In this document: positions 42,860 through 51,810 of the stretch, in pieces
How positions within the stretch are numbered: the stretch's first letter is position 1
Layout of the letters: each line of letters opens with the position of its first letter
Assembly (NCBI RefSeq): GCF_008632125.1
Contig: NZ_VWRN01000060.1
Coordinates: forward strand, 1 to 64,000
Source of the DNA: Cupriavidus cauae
Lineage (GTDB): Bacteria > Pseudomonadota > Gammaproteobacteria > Burkholderiales > Burkholderiaceae
Reading direction: 5' to 3'
Length of the DNA: 64,000 nt
Position numbers and translations under genes: made by a program
The notes under the pieces: model-generated
Told to the model about the DNA's origin: nothing
Databases searched by the model: none
What the model saw: the letters and a program-made list of their open reading frames with translations, nothing else

Positions 42860-44755
42860 TCAGCGGATATTGATGATGGCGTCGAACAGCGACGAGGCGG
42901 TCTGGATCACCTGGGCGCTCGCCTGATAGAGCTGCTGGAAGCGCAGCAGGTTGACGGTTTCCTCGTCCATGTTGACGCCGGAGACCGACTGCTGGGCGGT
43001 ACGCACCTGCGTCGTGATGCTGTTCTGCGAGGTCGATGCGATATTGATCGACTTGGTGCGGCTGCCGATGTCGTTGACCAGCTGGGCGTAGGCGTCATTG
43101 AAGCTCGACACGCCGTTGATGGTCTTGGCGGTCTGCAGCTTGGCCAGCACCAGCGCATTGCCGTTGTCGGACGAGCCGCCGACATTGGAGCCGATGGTGA
43201 AGCTGTCGCCGACCTTGGGCGCGCCGTCGAAGCTGACCGTCACGCCGTCGAACGTATATTCGACCGCGCTGCCGTTGGTCACCGGGCCGGCGTCCGGCGT
43301 CACCGGATTGCCGGCGGCGTCGGCGAACGTATAGGCGGTGCCGTCGAAGGTCGCCACGATCTTCGAGGGCGGCACGTTGAAGCCCTGCGCGACGTTGCTG
43401 ACCTTGGCGGTGCCCGTGCCGACATTGGAGGCGCTGCTTTCGGCCAGCACCGGCGAGGCGGCGGCGACCTTGGCGGGATCGGTGATGATCAGGTCGAACG
43501 AACCCGCGACATTGCGGGTCGGCTGGATCTGGAAGCTGTCGCCGGCGCCCATGGTGCCGCCGACCGTGATGCTCAGGCCGTCGGCCGTGAAGGTCGGGCC
43601 GGCGCCGCTGGCGACCACCTCGTTGTCGGACATCCGCACCAGGCTGTAGCTGGTGCCGTCGTACGTCACCGTGTAGTCGCTGGTGGTCAGCGCGGTCGCA
43701 TCGGCAATCGTGGCGGCAACGGTACCGGTGCCGGTATTGCGGGTGTTGCCGATCACCGTCGGCGAGCCCAGCGCGAACATGTCGCCGCCGATCTGGCCCT
43801 TCAGGTCCATGCCGAGGCGGTGCTGCGCGTTGAAGGTCTGGCCGATCGCCAGCGACAGGCAGCCGATCGCGTTTTGCGCGGCGTCGAGCGTCTCGCTGCG
43901 GAACTGCATCAGGCCGCCGATGCTGCCGCCGCTGAAGAGCGTGTCATCCATCTCGATCGCGGTACCGTCCGGCAGCGTATAGGCGATGCCCATGCGCGAC
44001 GGGTCGGCCGACGAACGCACGGCCTTCAGGTCGTACGAGTTGGCGCCGACCACCAGCGGCTGGCCGTTGCCGACGAACACGTTGTAGCTGCCGCCGTCCT
44101 GCGCGACCACCTTGACGCCGACGACCTTGTTCATCTGCGCGATGACCTCGTCGCGCTGGTCCAGCAGGTCGTTGGGGGGTTGGCCGCCGCTGGCCGCGGT
44201 GGCCTTGGCGATTTCGCTGTTCAACGAGGCGATCTGCTTGGCATAGGCGTTCACCTGCGTGACCGAGCTCTGGATCTCGCTGTTGATGCCTTCCTGCTGG
44301 TTCTGGAAGTACGAGGCCGCGGAACGCAGCTGGCCGGCCAGCGACTGAGCGGCGTTCAGCATGTTCTGGCGCACCGCGGTATCGCCCGGCTTGTCGGCCA
44401 CGCCCTGCACCGCGGCGAAGAATTTCTGCATCAGCGGCGCGATGCCGCCCTTCTGGTCGGCCAGCAGGCTGTCGATCTGGCTGATCTGTTCCGAGTACGT
44501 CGCCAGATGGGCGCTCGACGTTTCGGCGCTGCGCAGCTGGCTGGTCAGGAATTCGTCGTAGACCCGCATCACCGTGGTGGTGGTCGAGCCCTGGCCGAAG
44601 AAGCCCTGGCTGGTGTACTGCCCGCCCGACGAGGCGATGATGGTGTTCTGGCGCGTGTAACCGGCGGTCGCCGCGTTGCTGACGTTGTGGCCGATGGTCG
44701 TCAGCGCGTTCTGTGCCGTGTTCAGGCCGGACAGGCCGATATTGAAGAGAGACAT
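42860..44755 (-). CDS. flgK: Flagellar hook-associated protein FlgK (HAP1)
   Basis: 631 residues. N-terminus MSLFNIGLSGLNTAQNALTTIGHNVSNAATAGYTRQ and C-terminus SVSGVNMDEETVNLLRFQQLYQASAQVIQTA are the FlgK signatures. The middle contains two adjacent ~85-residue modules (about 335-415 and 442-530), each with an N-T/V-GTG start, a DGTxY strand and a GDSF strand, which also occur in FlgE. First protein after the hook cap and partner of FlgL; secreted by the flagellar apparatus with FlgN as chaperone. Confidence 0.95.
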   Translation of the reverse strand: MSLFNIGLSGLNTAQNALTTIGHNVSNAATAGYTRQNTIIASSGGQYTSQGFFGQGSTTTTVMRVYDEFLTSQLRSAETSSAHLATYSEQISQIDSLLADQKGGIAPLMQKFFAAVQGVADKPGDTAVRQNMLNAAQSLAGQLRSAASYFQNQQEGINSEIQSSVTQVNAYAKQIASLNSEIAKATAASGGQPPNDLLDQRDEVIAQMNKVVGVKVVAQDGGSYNVFVGNGQPLVVGANSYDLKAVRSSADPSRMGIAYTLPDGTAIEMDDTLFSGGSIGGLMQFRSETLDAAQNAIGCLSLAIGQTFNAQHRLGMDLKGQIGGDMFALGSPTVIGNTRNTGTGTVAATIADATALTTSDYTVTYDGTSYSLVRMSDNEVVASGAGPTFTADGLSITVGGTMGAGDSFQIQPTRNVAGSFDLIITDPAKVAAASPVLAESSASNVGTGTAKVSNVAQGFNVPPSKIVATFDGTAYTFADAAGNPVTPDAGPVTNGSAVEYTFDGVTVSFDGAPKVGDSFTIGSNVGGSSDNGNALVLAKLQTAKTINGVSSFNDAYAQLVNDIGSRTKSINIASTSQNSITTQVRTAQQSVSGVNMDEETVNLLRFQQLYQASAQVIQTASSLFDAIINIR

Positions 44756-44827
44756 GCACTAGCCCCGGATTCTGTTGGTCGCCATGGCCGCGCGATGCAG
44801 TCGCGACCGTGGCGGTGGATGAGGGTG

Positions 44828-44855
44828 GTAACGGCAGTTTGGGCGGCGGACTTTA
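44828..44855 (-). promoter_or_regulatory. Probable sigma-28 (FliA) promoter of flgKL
   Basis: Minus strand: TAAA (44855-44852), 16-bp spacer, GCCGTTAC (44835-44828). Against TAAA-N15-GCCGATAA, the spacer is one base long and the -10 differs at two bases. It lies about 75 bp before flgK, as expected for a late flagellar promoter. Confidence 0.5.
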
Positions 44856-44914
44856 GGGATCGGAGCTCGCTTTTTGGACCTGGCGGCACAGTGGCCGTCA
44901 CTTGCCCTCTCCCC

Positions 44915-44944
44915 CGCCGCTCTCCCGCGGACGGGAGAGCGGCG
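44915..44944. terminator. 13-bp hairpin between flgJ and flgK
   Basis: Perfect stem CGCCGCTCTCCCG/CGGGAGAGCGGCG with loop CGGA, 42 bp after the flgJ stop. No T-run. It shares its core with the palindrome after fliK and separates the flgB-J operon from flgKL. Confidence 0.55.
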
Positions 44945-44985
44945 AGAACCGGTGGCGGCCTTCGGCCGGGCACCGGCGGCCGGCC

Positions 44986-45990
44986 TTAGACCGGCACCTT
45001 CTTCATGATCCGGACCAGCTTGGCGCCGTACTCGGGATCGGTGGCATAGCCGGCGCGCTGCAGGCCGTGGGCGGCTTCCTCGGCCGAGCCGGCCGATACC
45101 ACGCCGGCATAGCGCGGATTGTTCGCGAGCAGCCGCGCGTAGTCGGAGAAGGCTTCCTCGTACGAGCCATAGGCGCGGAACTTCGCCTTGATCTTCTGCG
45201 GCTGGCCGTCGACGTATTCGGTGGTGGTGATCTCGGCGACCGGACCCTTCCAGTTCGCACCGGCCTTGATGCCGAACACATTGTGGGTCGTGCTGCCGTC
45301 CGCATGCGTGATCTCGCGGCGGCCCCAGCCGGATTCGAGCGCGGCCTGGCCAAGGATCAGCCGTGCCGGCACGCCGCTGGCGCGCGAGGCGGTCACGGCG
45401 GGCCCGGCCATGCGGCTGACGAAGGCGCTGATATGGGCGGGCGTGTCCTCGGGCATCGCCGCGCCGCCCTGCCACTGGCCGGTCTGCTGCGCCTGATACT
45501 GGCGCAGGCCAGCGGTGGGATTCCAGTTGCCGCCGGGCACCACGGTGCCGGCGCGCGGCACCTGCTCGTCGTCGCCGGCGGCTGCGGTGCTGCGTCCGTC
45601 CAGCAGAGGACCGAGCGTGCCGGCCACCTCGTCCATGCGGCTGGCGGCGGTGGCCTCCGGCGGCAGCGGCTGGCCGCTGGCACGCGCCAGCTGGCGCGCC
45701 ATGACTTCGGCCAGGCCAATGCCCTTGGACGACAGGTGCTGGGCCAGCTGCTGGTCCAGCATCGACATATAGAGCTTGGTCTGCTCGTTGTCGAACAGTC
45801 CGTCCTGCGGCGTCGCCTCGCGCATGCTCTTGAGCACCATCTGCGTGAAGACGGCCTCGAACTGCCTGGCGGCCGCCTTCAGCGTGTCGGCGCTGCCGTC
45901 GCGCGCGCTCTGCTTCAGCGCTTCGAATCCCTGCGTGTCGAGCGCGAAGCGCTGCGACAGATCGGCTTGAGCGTGGATCGGTTGGCTCAT
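44986..45990 (-). CDS. flgJ: Flagellar rod assembly protein / muramidase FlgJ
   Basis: 334 residues with both halves. The N-terminal rod-scaffold domain (~20-110: ARQFEAVFTQMVLKSMREATPQDGLFDNEQTKLYMSMLDQQ) is followed by a linker and a C-terminal beta-N-acetylglucosaminidase domain (~185-330: LILGQAALESGWGRREI with catalytic Glu, HNVFGIKA, KFRAYGSYEEAFSDYARLL). It cuts peptidoglycan so the rod can cross it. 16 bp after flgI; last gene of the flgBCDEFGHIJ operon before a strong hairpin. Confidence 0.95.
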   Translation of the reverse strand: MSQPIHAQADLSQRFALDTQGFEALKQSARDGSADTLKAAARQFEAVFTQMVLKSMREATPQDGLFDNEQTKLYMSMLDQQLAQHLSSKGIGLAEVMARQLARASGQPLPPEATAASRMDEVAGTLGPLLDGRSTAAAGDDEQVPRAGTVVPGGNWNPTAGLRQYQAQQTGQWQGGAAMPEDTPAHISAFVSRMAGPAVTASRASGVPARLILGQAALESGWGRREITHADGSTTHNVFGIKAGANWKGPVAEITTTEYVDGQPQKIKAKFRAYGSYEEAFSDYARLLANNPRYAGVVSAGSAEEAAHGLQRAGYATDPEYGAKLVRIMKKVPV

Positions 45991-46006
45991 GCGATGGCCC
46001 GTGCGA

Positions 46007-47188
46007 TCAGATGATTTCGAGCTCGGCGCGCAGCGCGCCCGCCGCCCGCATCGCTTCCAGGATGGTCTGCAGATCGGCCGGTGTCGCGCCCAGCGAGTTC
46101 AGGCCGCGCACCACCGCCGACAGCGAGGCGCCGGCGCGCACCAGCTGCAGCGAGCCGCCGTCGCGCTTCAGGTTGATCTCGGAGACCGGCGCCACCACGG
46201 TTTCGCCGCCGCTGAACGGGGCCGGCTGGCTGATCACCGGCTGCGTATTGATGACCACCGACAGGTTGCCGTGCGCGATCGCGCAGTCCTGCACGGTGAC
46301 GTCCTGGTTCATCACGATCGAGCCGGTGCGGGCGTTCAGGATGACCTTGGCCGCGGCACGGGCCGGCGTGACGTCGATGTTCTCGATGCGCGCCAGCATC
46401 GCCACGCGCTGCGACGAGGCCTGCGGCACGCGCACCTGCACCACGCGCGCGTCGAGCGCGCTCGCCACGCCGCCGCCCAGATTGCGGTTGATCGCCTCGA
46501 CTACGCGCTCGGCGGTGCCGTAGTCCGAGCTCTTGAGCTCGAGCGTCAGCACGCCGTTGTCCGCCTGGAACGCCGGGACCGCGCGTTCGACGATGGCGCC
46601 GTTGGCGATGCGGCCGACCGCCAGCTGGTTGATTTGCACCTTGCTGCCGTTGGCGGACGCGCCCGCGCCGCCAACCAGCAGATTGCCCTGCGCGATCGCA
46701 TAGACCTGGCCGTCGGCGCCCTTGAGCGGCGTCATCAACAGCGTGCCGCCGCGCAGGCTCTTGGCATTGCCCATCGACGACACCACGATGTCGATCTGGC
46801 TGCCCGGCTGTGCGAACGGCGGCAGCGTCGCGGTCACCATCACCGCGGCCACGTTCTTGAGCTGCATGTTGCGGCCGGCCGGCAACGTGATGCCCAGCTG
46901 CGACAGCATGTTGCTCAGGCTCTGCGTGGTGAACGGCGTCTGCATGGTCTGGTCGCCGGTGTTGTCCAGACCGACCACCAGGCCGTAGCCGACCAGCGGG
47001 TTGTCGCGCACGCCCTGGATGGTGGCCAGGTTCTTCAGGCGCTCGGCATGGGCCGCGCCTGCCGGCAGCAGCAGGCCGAGCGCGAGCGCAAGCGCCAGCG
47101 CGAGCAGCGGCAGGAAGCCCGGCGTCGAGATGCCGGGACGGCTGGAGCGGAAACTACCGCGGAGGCAAACAGCCAGGCGCAAAGACAT
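46007..47188 (-). CDS. flgI: Flagellar P-ring protein FlgI
   Basis: 393 residues from ATG 47188, 8 bp after the flgH stop; the longer frame would overlap flgH. A signal peptide ends at AHA, then ERLKNLATIQGVRDNPLVGYGLVVGLDNTGD, the FlgI signature. Further blocks: QLGITLPAGRNMQLKNVAAVMVTATLPPF and GGSLQLVRAGASLSAVVRGLNSLGATPADLQTILEAM. Forms the P-ring in the peptidoglycan layer with help of FlgA. The signal peptide is unusually long (~50 residues) because of a basic extension. Confidence 0.95.
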   Translation of the reverse strand: MSLRLAVCLRGSFRSSRPGISTPGFLPLLALALALALGLLLPAGAAHAERLKNLATIQGVRDNPLVGYGLVVGLDNTGDQTMQTPFTTQSLSNMLSQLGITLPAGRNMQLKNVAAVMVTATLPPFAQPGSQIDIVVSSMGNAKSLRGGTLLMTPLKGADGQVYAIAQGNLLVGGAGASANGSKVQINQLAVGRIANGAIVERAVPAFQADNGVLTLELKSSDYGTAERVVEAINRNLGGGVASALDARVVQVRVPQASSQRVAMLARIENIDVTPARAAAKVILNARTGSIVMNQDVTVQDCAIAHGNLSVVINTQPVISQPAPFSGGETVVAPVSEINLKRDGGSLQLVRAGASLSAVVRGLNSLGATPADLQTILEAMRAAGALRAELEII

Positions 47189-47196
47189 GACGCGAT

Positions 47197-47895
47197 TCAG
47201 AACGGTGAAACGTTGAGGAAGAAGCGCTGCAGCCAACCCATGTTCTGCGCTTCGTCGATATAGCCCTTGGCGGTGTATTCGATGCGCGCGTCGGCCACCT
47301 GGGTCGACGGCACCGCGTTGTCGCCGGTGATCGTGCGGGGATTGACCACGCCCGAGAAGCGGATGAATTCCGCGCCCTGGTTGATGGCCATCTGCTTCTC
47401 GCCGGAGACCACCAGGTTGCCGTTGGCCAGCACCTCGATCACGGTGACCGTAATGGTGCCGTTGAAGGTATTGGCCGCGCTGGAACCGCCGCTGGAGCGG
47501 ATCCCGTTCTCGCCGCTCATGTTGGCGTTCTGGCTGGCGCCGAACAGGCCGCCGAGCGCGCGGGGCACCGCGTCGAAGGCCAGCGCCGCGTTGCTGGTGC
47601 GCGAGGCGTTGGTGCCCGAGTTCTTCGACGCGTTGACGTTCTCGCTGATCACGATGGTCAGGATGTCGCCGACATTGCGCGGGCGGCGATCCTCGAACAG
47701 CGGGTTGCCGGCGTAGGAGTTCTGATAGATCGAGCCGGTCGGCGCGATCGTCGGCCGCTGTTCGGCCCGGGCCGTGGTCGGCATCTGCACCAGCGGCTCG
47801 CGCGGCACCAGCGCGCAGCCGGTGACCAGCAGCGGCCCGAGAATGCAGGCCAGACGGCAGGCCGACCGGCCCAGACGGAACAGCATGGCGTTCAT
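47197..47895 (-). CDS. flgH: Flagellar L-ring lipoprotein FlgH
   Basis: 232 residues; a second ATG three codons later is possible. Lipobox LLVTGC (C about 27), then the conserved GSIYQNSYAGNPLFEDRRPRNVGDILTIVISENVNASKNS and C-terminal FSGVVNPRTITGDNAVPSTQVADARIEYTAKGYIDEAQNMGWLQRFFLNVSPF. Builds the L-ring in the outer membrane. The start lies 2 bp after the flgG stop. Confidence 0.95.
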   Translation of the reverse strand: MNAMLFRLGRSACRLACILGPLLVTGCALVPREPLVQMPTTARAEQRPTIAPTGSIYQNSYAGNPLFEDRRPRNVGDILTIVISENVNASKNSGTNASRTSNAALAFDAVPRALGGLFGASQNANMSGENGIRSSGGSSAANTFNGTITVTVIEVLANGNLVVSGEKQMAINQGAEFIRFSGVVNPRTITGDNAVPSTQVADARIEYTAKGYIDEAQNMGWLQRFFLNVSPF

Positions 47896-47897
47896 GT

Positions 47898-48683
47898 TCA
47901 ACCCAGTTGAGTCAGGCGTTGCAGCATCTGGTCGGACGTCTGTACGGCCTTGCTGTTGATTTCGTAGGCGCGCTGGGTCTGGATCATGCTGACCAGCTCC
48001 TCGACCACGTTGACGTTCGACGCTTCGACGTAGTTCTGCTGCAGAATGCCGGCGCCGTTCAGGCCGGGCACGGTCGGGTTCGGTGCGCCGGACGCGTCGG
48101 TCTGCACGTACAGGTTCTCGCCCAGGCTTTCCAGACCGGTCGGGTTCATGAAGGTCGCCAGTTGCAGCTGGCCAACCTGCACGTTGTTCGCATTGCCCGG
48201 TTGCGTCACCGACACGGTGCCGTCTCGCGCGATCGTCAGCGAGGTCGAGTTGGCCGGGATGGCGATGGCCGGCTCGATCACGAAGCCGCTGGCGGTCACC
48301 AGCTGGCCGTTCTGATCGACCTGGAACGAGCCGTCGCGGGTGTACGCGGTGGTGCCGTCCGGCAGCGTGACCTGGAAGAAGCCCTGGCCGATGATGGCCA
48401 CGTCCTTGGCATTGCCGGTCTGCTGCGGATTGCCCTGCGTGTGGATGCGCTCGGTGGCGACCGGACGCACGCCGGTACCGAGCTGCAGGCCCGACGGCAG
48501 CGTGGTCTGGTCGGACGACAGCGCGCCCGGCTGGCGGATGGTCTGGTACATCAGTTCCTCGAACACCGCGCGGCTGCGCTTGAAGCCCGTGGTCGACACG
48601 TTGGCCAGGTTGTTCGAGATCACGTCCATCTGCGTTTGCTGCGCATCGAGGCCGGTCTTCGCAATCCAGAGAGAGCGGTTCAT
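47898..48683 (-). CDS. flgG: Flagellar distal rod protein FlgG
   Basis: 261 residues, the standard length. MNRSLWIAKTGLDAQQTQMDVISNNLANVSTTGFKRSRAVFEELMYQ, LQLGTGVRPVATERIHTQGN and the C-terminal NVVEELVSMIQTQRAYEINSKAVQTSDQMLQRLTQL are diagnostic. Forms the distal rod joined to the hook. In the flgBCDEFGHIJ operon. Confidence 0.97.
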   Translation of the reverse strand: MNRSLWIAKTGLDAQQTQMDVISNNLANVSTTGFKRSRAVFEELMYQTIRQPGALSSDQTTLPSGLQLGTGVRPVATERIHTQGNPQQTGNAKDVAIIGQGFFQVTLPDGTTAYTRDGSFQVDQNGQLVTASGFVIEPAIAIPANSTSLTIARDGTVSVTQPGNANNVQVGQLQLATFMNPTGLESLGENLYVQTDASGAPNPTVPGLNGAGILQQNYVEASNVNVVEELVSMIQTQRAYEINSKAVQTSDQMLQRLTQLG

Positions 48684-48768
48684 GGTGTTCCTTGGTGGCG
48701 GGCACGCGCGGCGGCGTGCCCTGTCGATTCATTGGTGGGCGCCTGGCGTGGGCGCTCAGGGCGGGCGA

Positions 48769-49512
48769 TCAGCGGTTCGACAGCAGCGCGTTGGCGCGCT
48801 GCTCGTTGGCGTCGGCGCCCTGGATCATCTTGATCTGCATCTCGAAGCGGCGCGCGTTGGCGATCATGTCGACCATCGCCTCGACCGGATTGACGTTGCT
48901 GCCTTCCAGCGCGCCGGCGATCACGCGCACGGTCTGGTCGGTCTCCAGCGGCGCGGCGCCCGGCCGCAGCCGGAACAGGCCGTCGTCGCCGCGCGCGATC
49001 GCATCGGGCGGCGGATTGACCAGCCGCAGCCGGCCCACCTGCGCGAGGCCATTGGCGGTCTCGCCGGGGCCGCGCGCGGTGATGGTGCCGTCGTTGCCGA
49101 TGGTCACCGTCGAGCCGGGCGGCACCGCGATCGGGCCGCCGTCGCCGAGCACCTGCAGGCCGTTCGAGGTCAGCAGCTGGCCGTCCGGGCCCACCTGCAG
49201 CGAGCCGGCGCGGGTATAACCCTCCGCGCCGTCGCGCCCCTGCACCGCCAGCCAGCCGTTGCCCTTGATCGCGATATCGAGCGGACGCTCGGTATAGGTC
49301 AGCGGTCCGGCCTTCATGTCGGCGCCAGGTGTGCTGGCCAGCGTGAAGGCGCGGGTGGGCGTCTCCTGCCCGACCACCGGCACCGCGCGGAACATGTTGA
49401 CCTGCGCGCGAAAGCCCGTGGTCGACACGTTGGCCAGGTTGTTGGCCACCGCGGCCTGCTGGTCCAGCGTCTGTTTGGCGCCCGACAGGGCGGTGTAGAT
49501 CAGGCGGTCCAT
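48769..49512 (-). CDS. flgF: Flagellar proximal rod protein FlgF
   Basis: 247 residues. MDRLIYTALSGAKQTLDQQAAVANNLANVSTTGFRAQVNMFRAVPV at the N-terminus and GSNVNPVEAMVDMIANARRFEMQIKMIQGADANEQRANALLSNR at the C-terminus. Rod component in the axial structure between FlgC and FlgG; same operon. Confidence 0.96.
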   Translation of the reverse strand: MDRLIYTALSGAKQTLDQQAAVANNLANVSTTGFRAQVNMFRAVPVVGQETPTRAFTLASTPGADMKAGPLTYTERPLDIAIKGNGWLAVQGRDGAEGYTRAGSLQVGPDGQLLTSNGLQVLGDGGPIAVPPGSTVTIGNDGTITARGPGETANGLAQVGRLRLVNPPPDAIARGDDGLFRLRPGAAPLETDQTVRVIAGALEGSNVNPVEAMVDMIANARRFEMQIKMIQGADANEQRANALLSNR

Positions 49513-49571
49513 CTGCGATTCCTATCCAATGCTTGCGGCCACTGCTGCGGCTTTCCGTGGTTGCGCGGTGA

Positions 49572-49598
49572 TGCCGATCATGCCGATCATGCCGATCA
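49572..49598 (-). repeat. Three exact 9-bp repeats starting at the flgE stop codon
   Basis: On the coding strand TGATCGGCA three times; the first TGA (49598-49596) is the flgE stop. Confidence 0.95.
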
Positions 49599-51056
49599 GA
49601 TGTTGACCAGCGTCTGCAGCACCTGGTCCTGCGCCTGGATGGTCTGCGCGTTGGCCTGGTAGTTGCGCTGGGCAATGATCAGGTTGACCAGCTGGCCGGA
49701 CAGGTCGACGTTCGAAGCCTCGACCGCGTTCGATTGCAGCTGGCCCATGCTGCCGCCCGGCGAGCCGAGCAGCGGCTGGCCCGAGGCGCCGGTGGCGCTC
49801 CAGACGTTGTCGCCTTCGGGCTTCAGCCCTTCGACGTTGCCGAACGAAGCCATCACGACCTGGCCCAGCGCCTGGGTTTCCTCGTTCGAGTAGCTGCCCA
49901 GGATGGTGCCGTCGGCTTCGATCGAGAAGCCCAGCAGCGCGCCCGTGGTATAGCCGTTCTGCACGATCGACTTCGGATCGTTGTCGTCGCCGAACTGCGT
50001 GGTGCCGGCCAGATCGAGTTGGATGTTCATCGCGGCGGCGCCGCCCACCCCGGGAACGGTTACGGGAATCGTCGCACCGGCAGCGGGCGTGGTCAGGGCG
50101 CCGTTCAGGTTGAACACCATCTCATTGGGACCGGACAGTTGGGCGCCGGTACTGTCCGTTACGTAGACATCCCAGCGCGTGCCATTGGCACCGGTCGGTC
50201 CTTTCACGAAATACGCGGTGACCTGCTTGGCATTGCCCAGCGAGTCGAACACCTCGATCGTGCTGCTGTAGTCGAAAGTCCCCGCCGCAGGGGGATTACC
50301 GGCCGAGGTGGTGAAGTTGGAGGTGAGCGGGTCCACGGTGAAGCTGTCGCCCGGGTTCATTCCCGCGCCGGCGGTCAACGTCAGGCCGTCGATCGTGAAA
50401 TTCGCGCCGGGCTGCGTCACTGTCTGCCCATCGGAACGGGTCAGCGTGTAATTTGTGCCGTCAAAGGACACTTGATACGTGAAGTCCTCCAGCGCCGTAG
50501 CGTCGGAAACAGCGACCTGCACCGAACCGGAACCCGTATTTGCGGCGTTTGCCGTCACGCTCGGATTGCGCGACGCGGCACGCGAATCCAGGTTGTACTG
50601 CGCGGTGATGCGGTCGGTGGCCTTCGGCGCCATCTGGGCGTTCGACACCACCAGCGGTTGCGGCTGCACGCCACCGCCCGGCTGCACGCCGGCGGGGTAG
50701 CCGGTCAGCTGCAGGCCTTGCGCATTGGTGATGCGGCCGTCGTCGGTGCGCAGGAACTGGCCGTTGCGCGAGAAGAAGACCGAACCGTCGGTGCCGACCA
50801 TGCGGAAGAAGCCGTTGCCGCCGGTGATCGCCACGTCAAGCGAGCGGCCGCTCGCCTCGATATTGCCCTGCGTGAACGACTGCACCACCGAGTTCACACG
50901 CGTGCCCAGGCCGACCTTCGAGCCGGCGTACACGTCGGCGAACTGCGCGGTCGATTGCTTGAAGCCGACGGTGTTCGCGTTGGCGATGTTGTTGCCGATC
51001 ACGTCCAGATTCTGTGCCGCGGCATTGATGCCGCTGACTCCTTGACCGAAACCCAT
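49596..51056 (-). CDS. flgE: Flagellar hook protein FlgE
   Basis: 486 residues. N-terminal MGFGQGVSGINAAAQNLDVIGNNIANANTVGFKQSTAQFADVYAG and C-terminal VEASNVDLSGQLVNLIIAQRNYQANAQTIQAQDQVLQTLVNI are diagnostic. Longer than many FlgE proteins (~400) because of a ~75-residue module at about 170-245 (NTGSGSVQVAVSDATALEDF ... GDSF), similar to those in FlgK. Codon choice in 50040-50560 looks slightly less GC-biased than in the rest of the gene, consistent with exchange of the surface-exposed domain. Confidence 0.96.
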   Translation of the reverse strand: MGFGQGVSGINAAAQNLDVIGNNIANANTVGFKQSTAQFADVYAGSKVGLGTRVNSVVQSFTQGNIEASGRSLDVAITGGNGFFRMVGTDGSVFFSRNGQFLRTDDGRITNAQGLQLTGYPAGVQPGGGVQPQPLVVSNAQMAPKATDRITAQYNLDSRAASRNPSVTANAANTGSGSVQVAVSDATALEDFTYQVSFDGTNYTLTRSDGQTVTQPGANFTIDGLTLTAGAGMNPGDSFTVDPLTSNFTTSAGNPPAAGTFDYSSTIEVFDSLGNAKQVTAYFVKGPTGANGTRWDVYVTDSTGAQLSGPNEMVFNLNGALTTPAAGATIPVTVPGVGGAAAMNIQLDLAGTTQFGDDNDPKSIVQNGYTTGALLGFSIEADGTILGSYSNEETQALGQVVMASFGNVEGLKPEGDNVWSATGASGQPLLGSPGGSMGQLQSNAVEASNVDLSGQLVNLIIAQRNYQANAQTIQAQDQVLQTLVNI

Positions 51057-51135
51057 GATTTCCCCTTGTTACGCGTCGTACGAAGTTGCCCGCGCCGGCG
51101 CCGATGGCACCGCCGCGCTGGCGTTCTGTTGAATA

Positions 51136-51149
51136 CCGATTACCGATTA
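51136..51149 (-). repeat. Two 7-bp repeats starting at the flgD stop codon
   Basis: Coding strand TAATCGG TAATCGG; the first TAA (51149-51147) is the flgD stop. Confidence 0.65.
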
Positions 51150-51809
51150 AAGAATCTTGCGGACGTCGTCGACCAGCGCGGTATGACCGCCACCGATATC
51201 GACCAGCACGCCATTGGCGTCGCCGCTGATGGCCTGCACCTTGCCGTAGACAAGCGCCACCGGCTCCACGCTCTTGCCGTCCGCGGTCGCGCTGACCTTG
51301 AACGTGTATTCGCCGTCCGGCACGGTGCCGCCGGCGTTGTTCTTGCCGTCCCAGGTCACGTCGTGCACGCCGGCGGTCTGGCCCTTCAGGTCGATGGTGC
51401 GCACCACGTTGCCGTCCTTGTCGAGCACGTCGACGGTGACCGCGTCGGCGGTGGCCGGCAGGTCGATGCCGAACTGACTCGGCTTGCCGCCGGAAACCGC
51501 GACTTCCTTGCCCGGTACCATCACCGTGCGGCCGATCAGCGCGGCCGAGTCCATCGCACGGCCGGCGCTCACCTGGGCCAGCAGCTGGCCCAGCGTCGCG
51601 TTCATCGTCTGCATGCTGCTGACCGTGCTGATCTGCGCGAGCTGCGAGGTCAGCTGCGAGTTGTCCATCGGCTTGAGCGGATCCTGGTTGTTCATCTGCG
51701 TGACGAGCATCTTCAGGAAGTTGTTCTGCAGGTCGGCGGCGCTGGACGCGCTGTTGGCCAGCTGATTCGACGCGCTGTTGTTGTTGCTGACGGGTGGCGT
51801 GGTGGTCAT
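51147..51809 (-). CDS. flgD: Flagellar hook-capping protein FlgD
   Basis: 220 residues. Conserved N-terminal FLKMLVTQMNNQDPLKPMDNSQLTSQLAQISTVSSMQTMNATL, then the FlgD tudor/Ig pair with VDVLDKDGNVVRTIDLKGQTAGVHDVTWDGKNNAGGTVPDGEYTFKVSA. A scaffold cap for hook polymerisation. The start is preceded by a 9-bp repeat tract (51811-51846) that also supplies the ribosome site. Confidence 0.96.
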   Translation of the reverse strand: MTTTPPVSNNNSASNQLANSASSAADLQNNFLKMLVTQMNNQDPLKPMDNSQLTSQLAQISTVSSMQTMNATLGQLLAQVSAGRAMDSAALIGRTVMVPGKEVAVSGGKPSQFGIDLPATADAVTVDVLDKDGNVVRTIDLKGQTAGVHDVTWDGKNNAGGTVPDGEYTFKVSATADGKSVEPVALVYGKVQAISGDANGVLVDIGGGHTALVDDVRKIL

Positions 51810-51810
51810 C

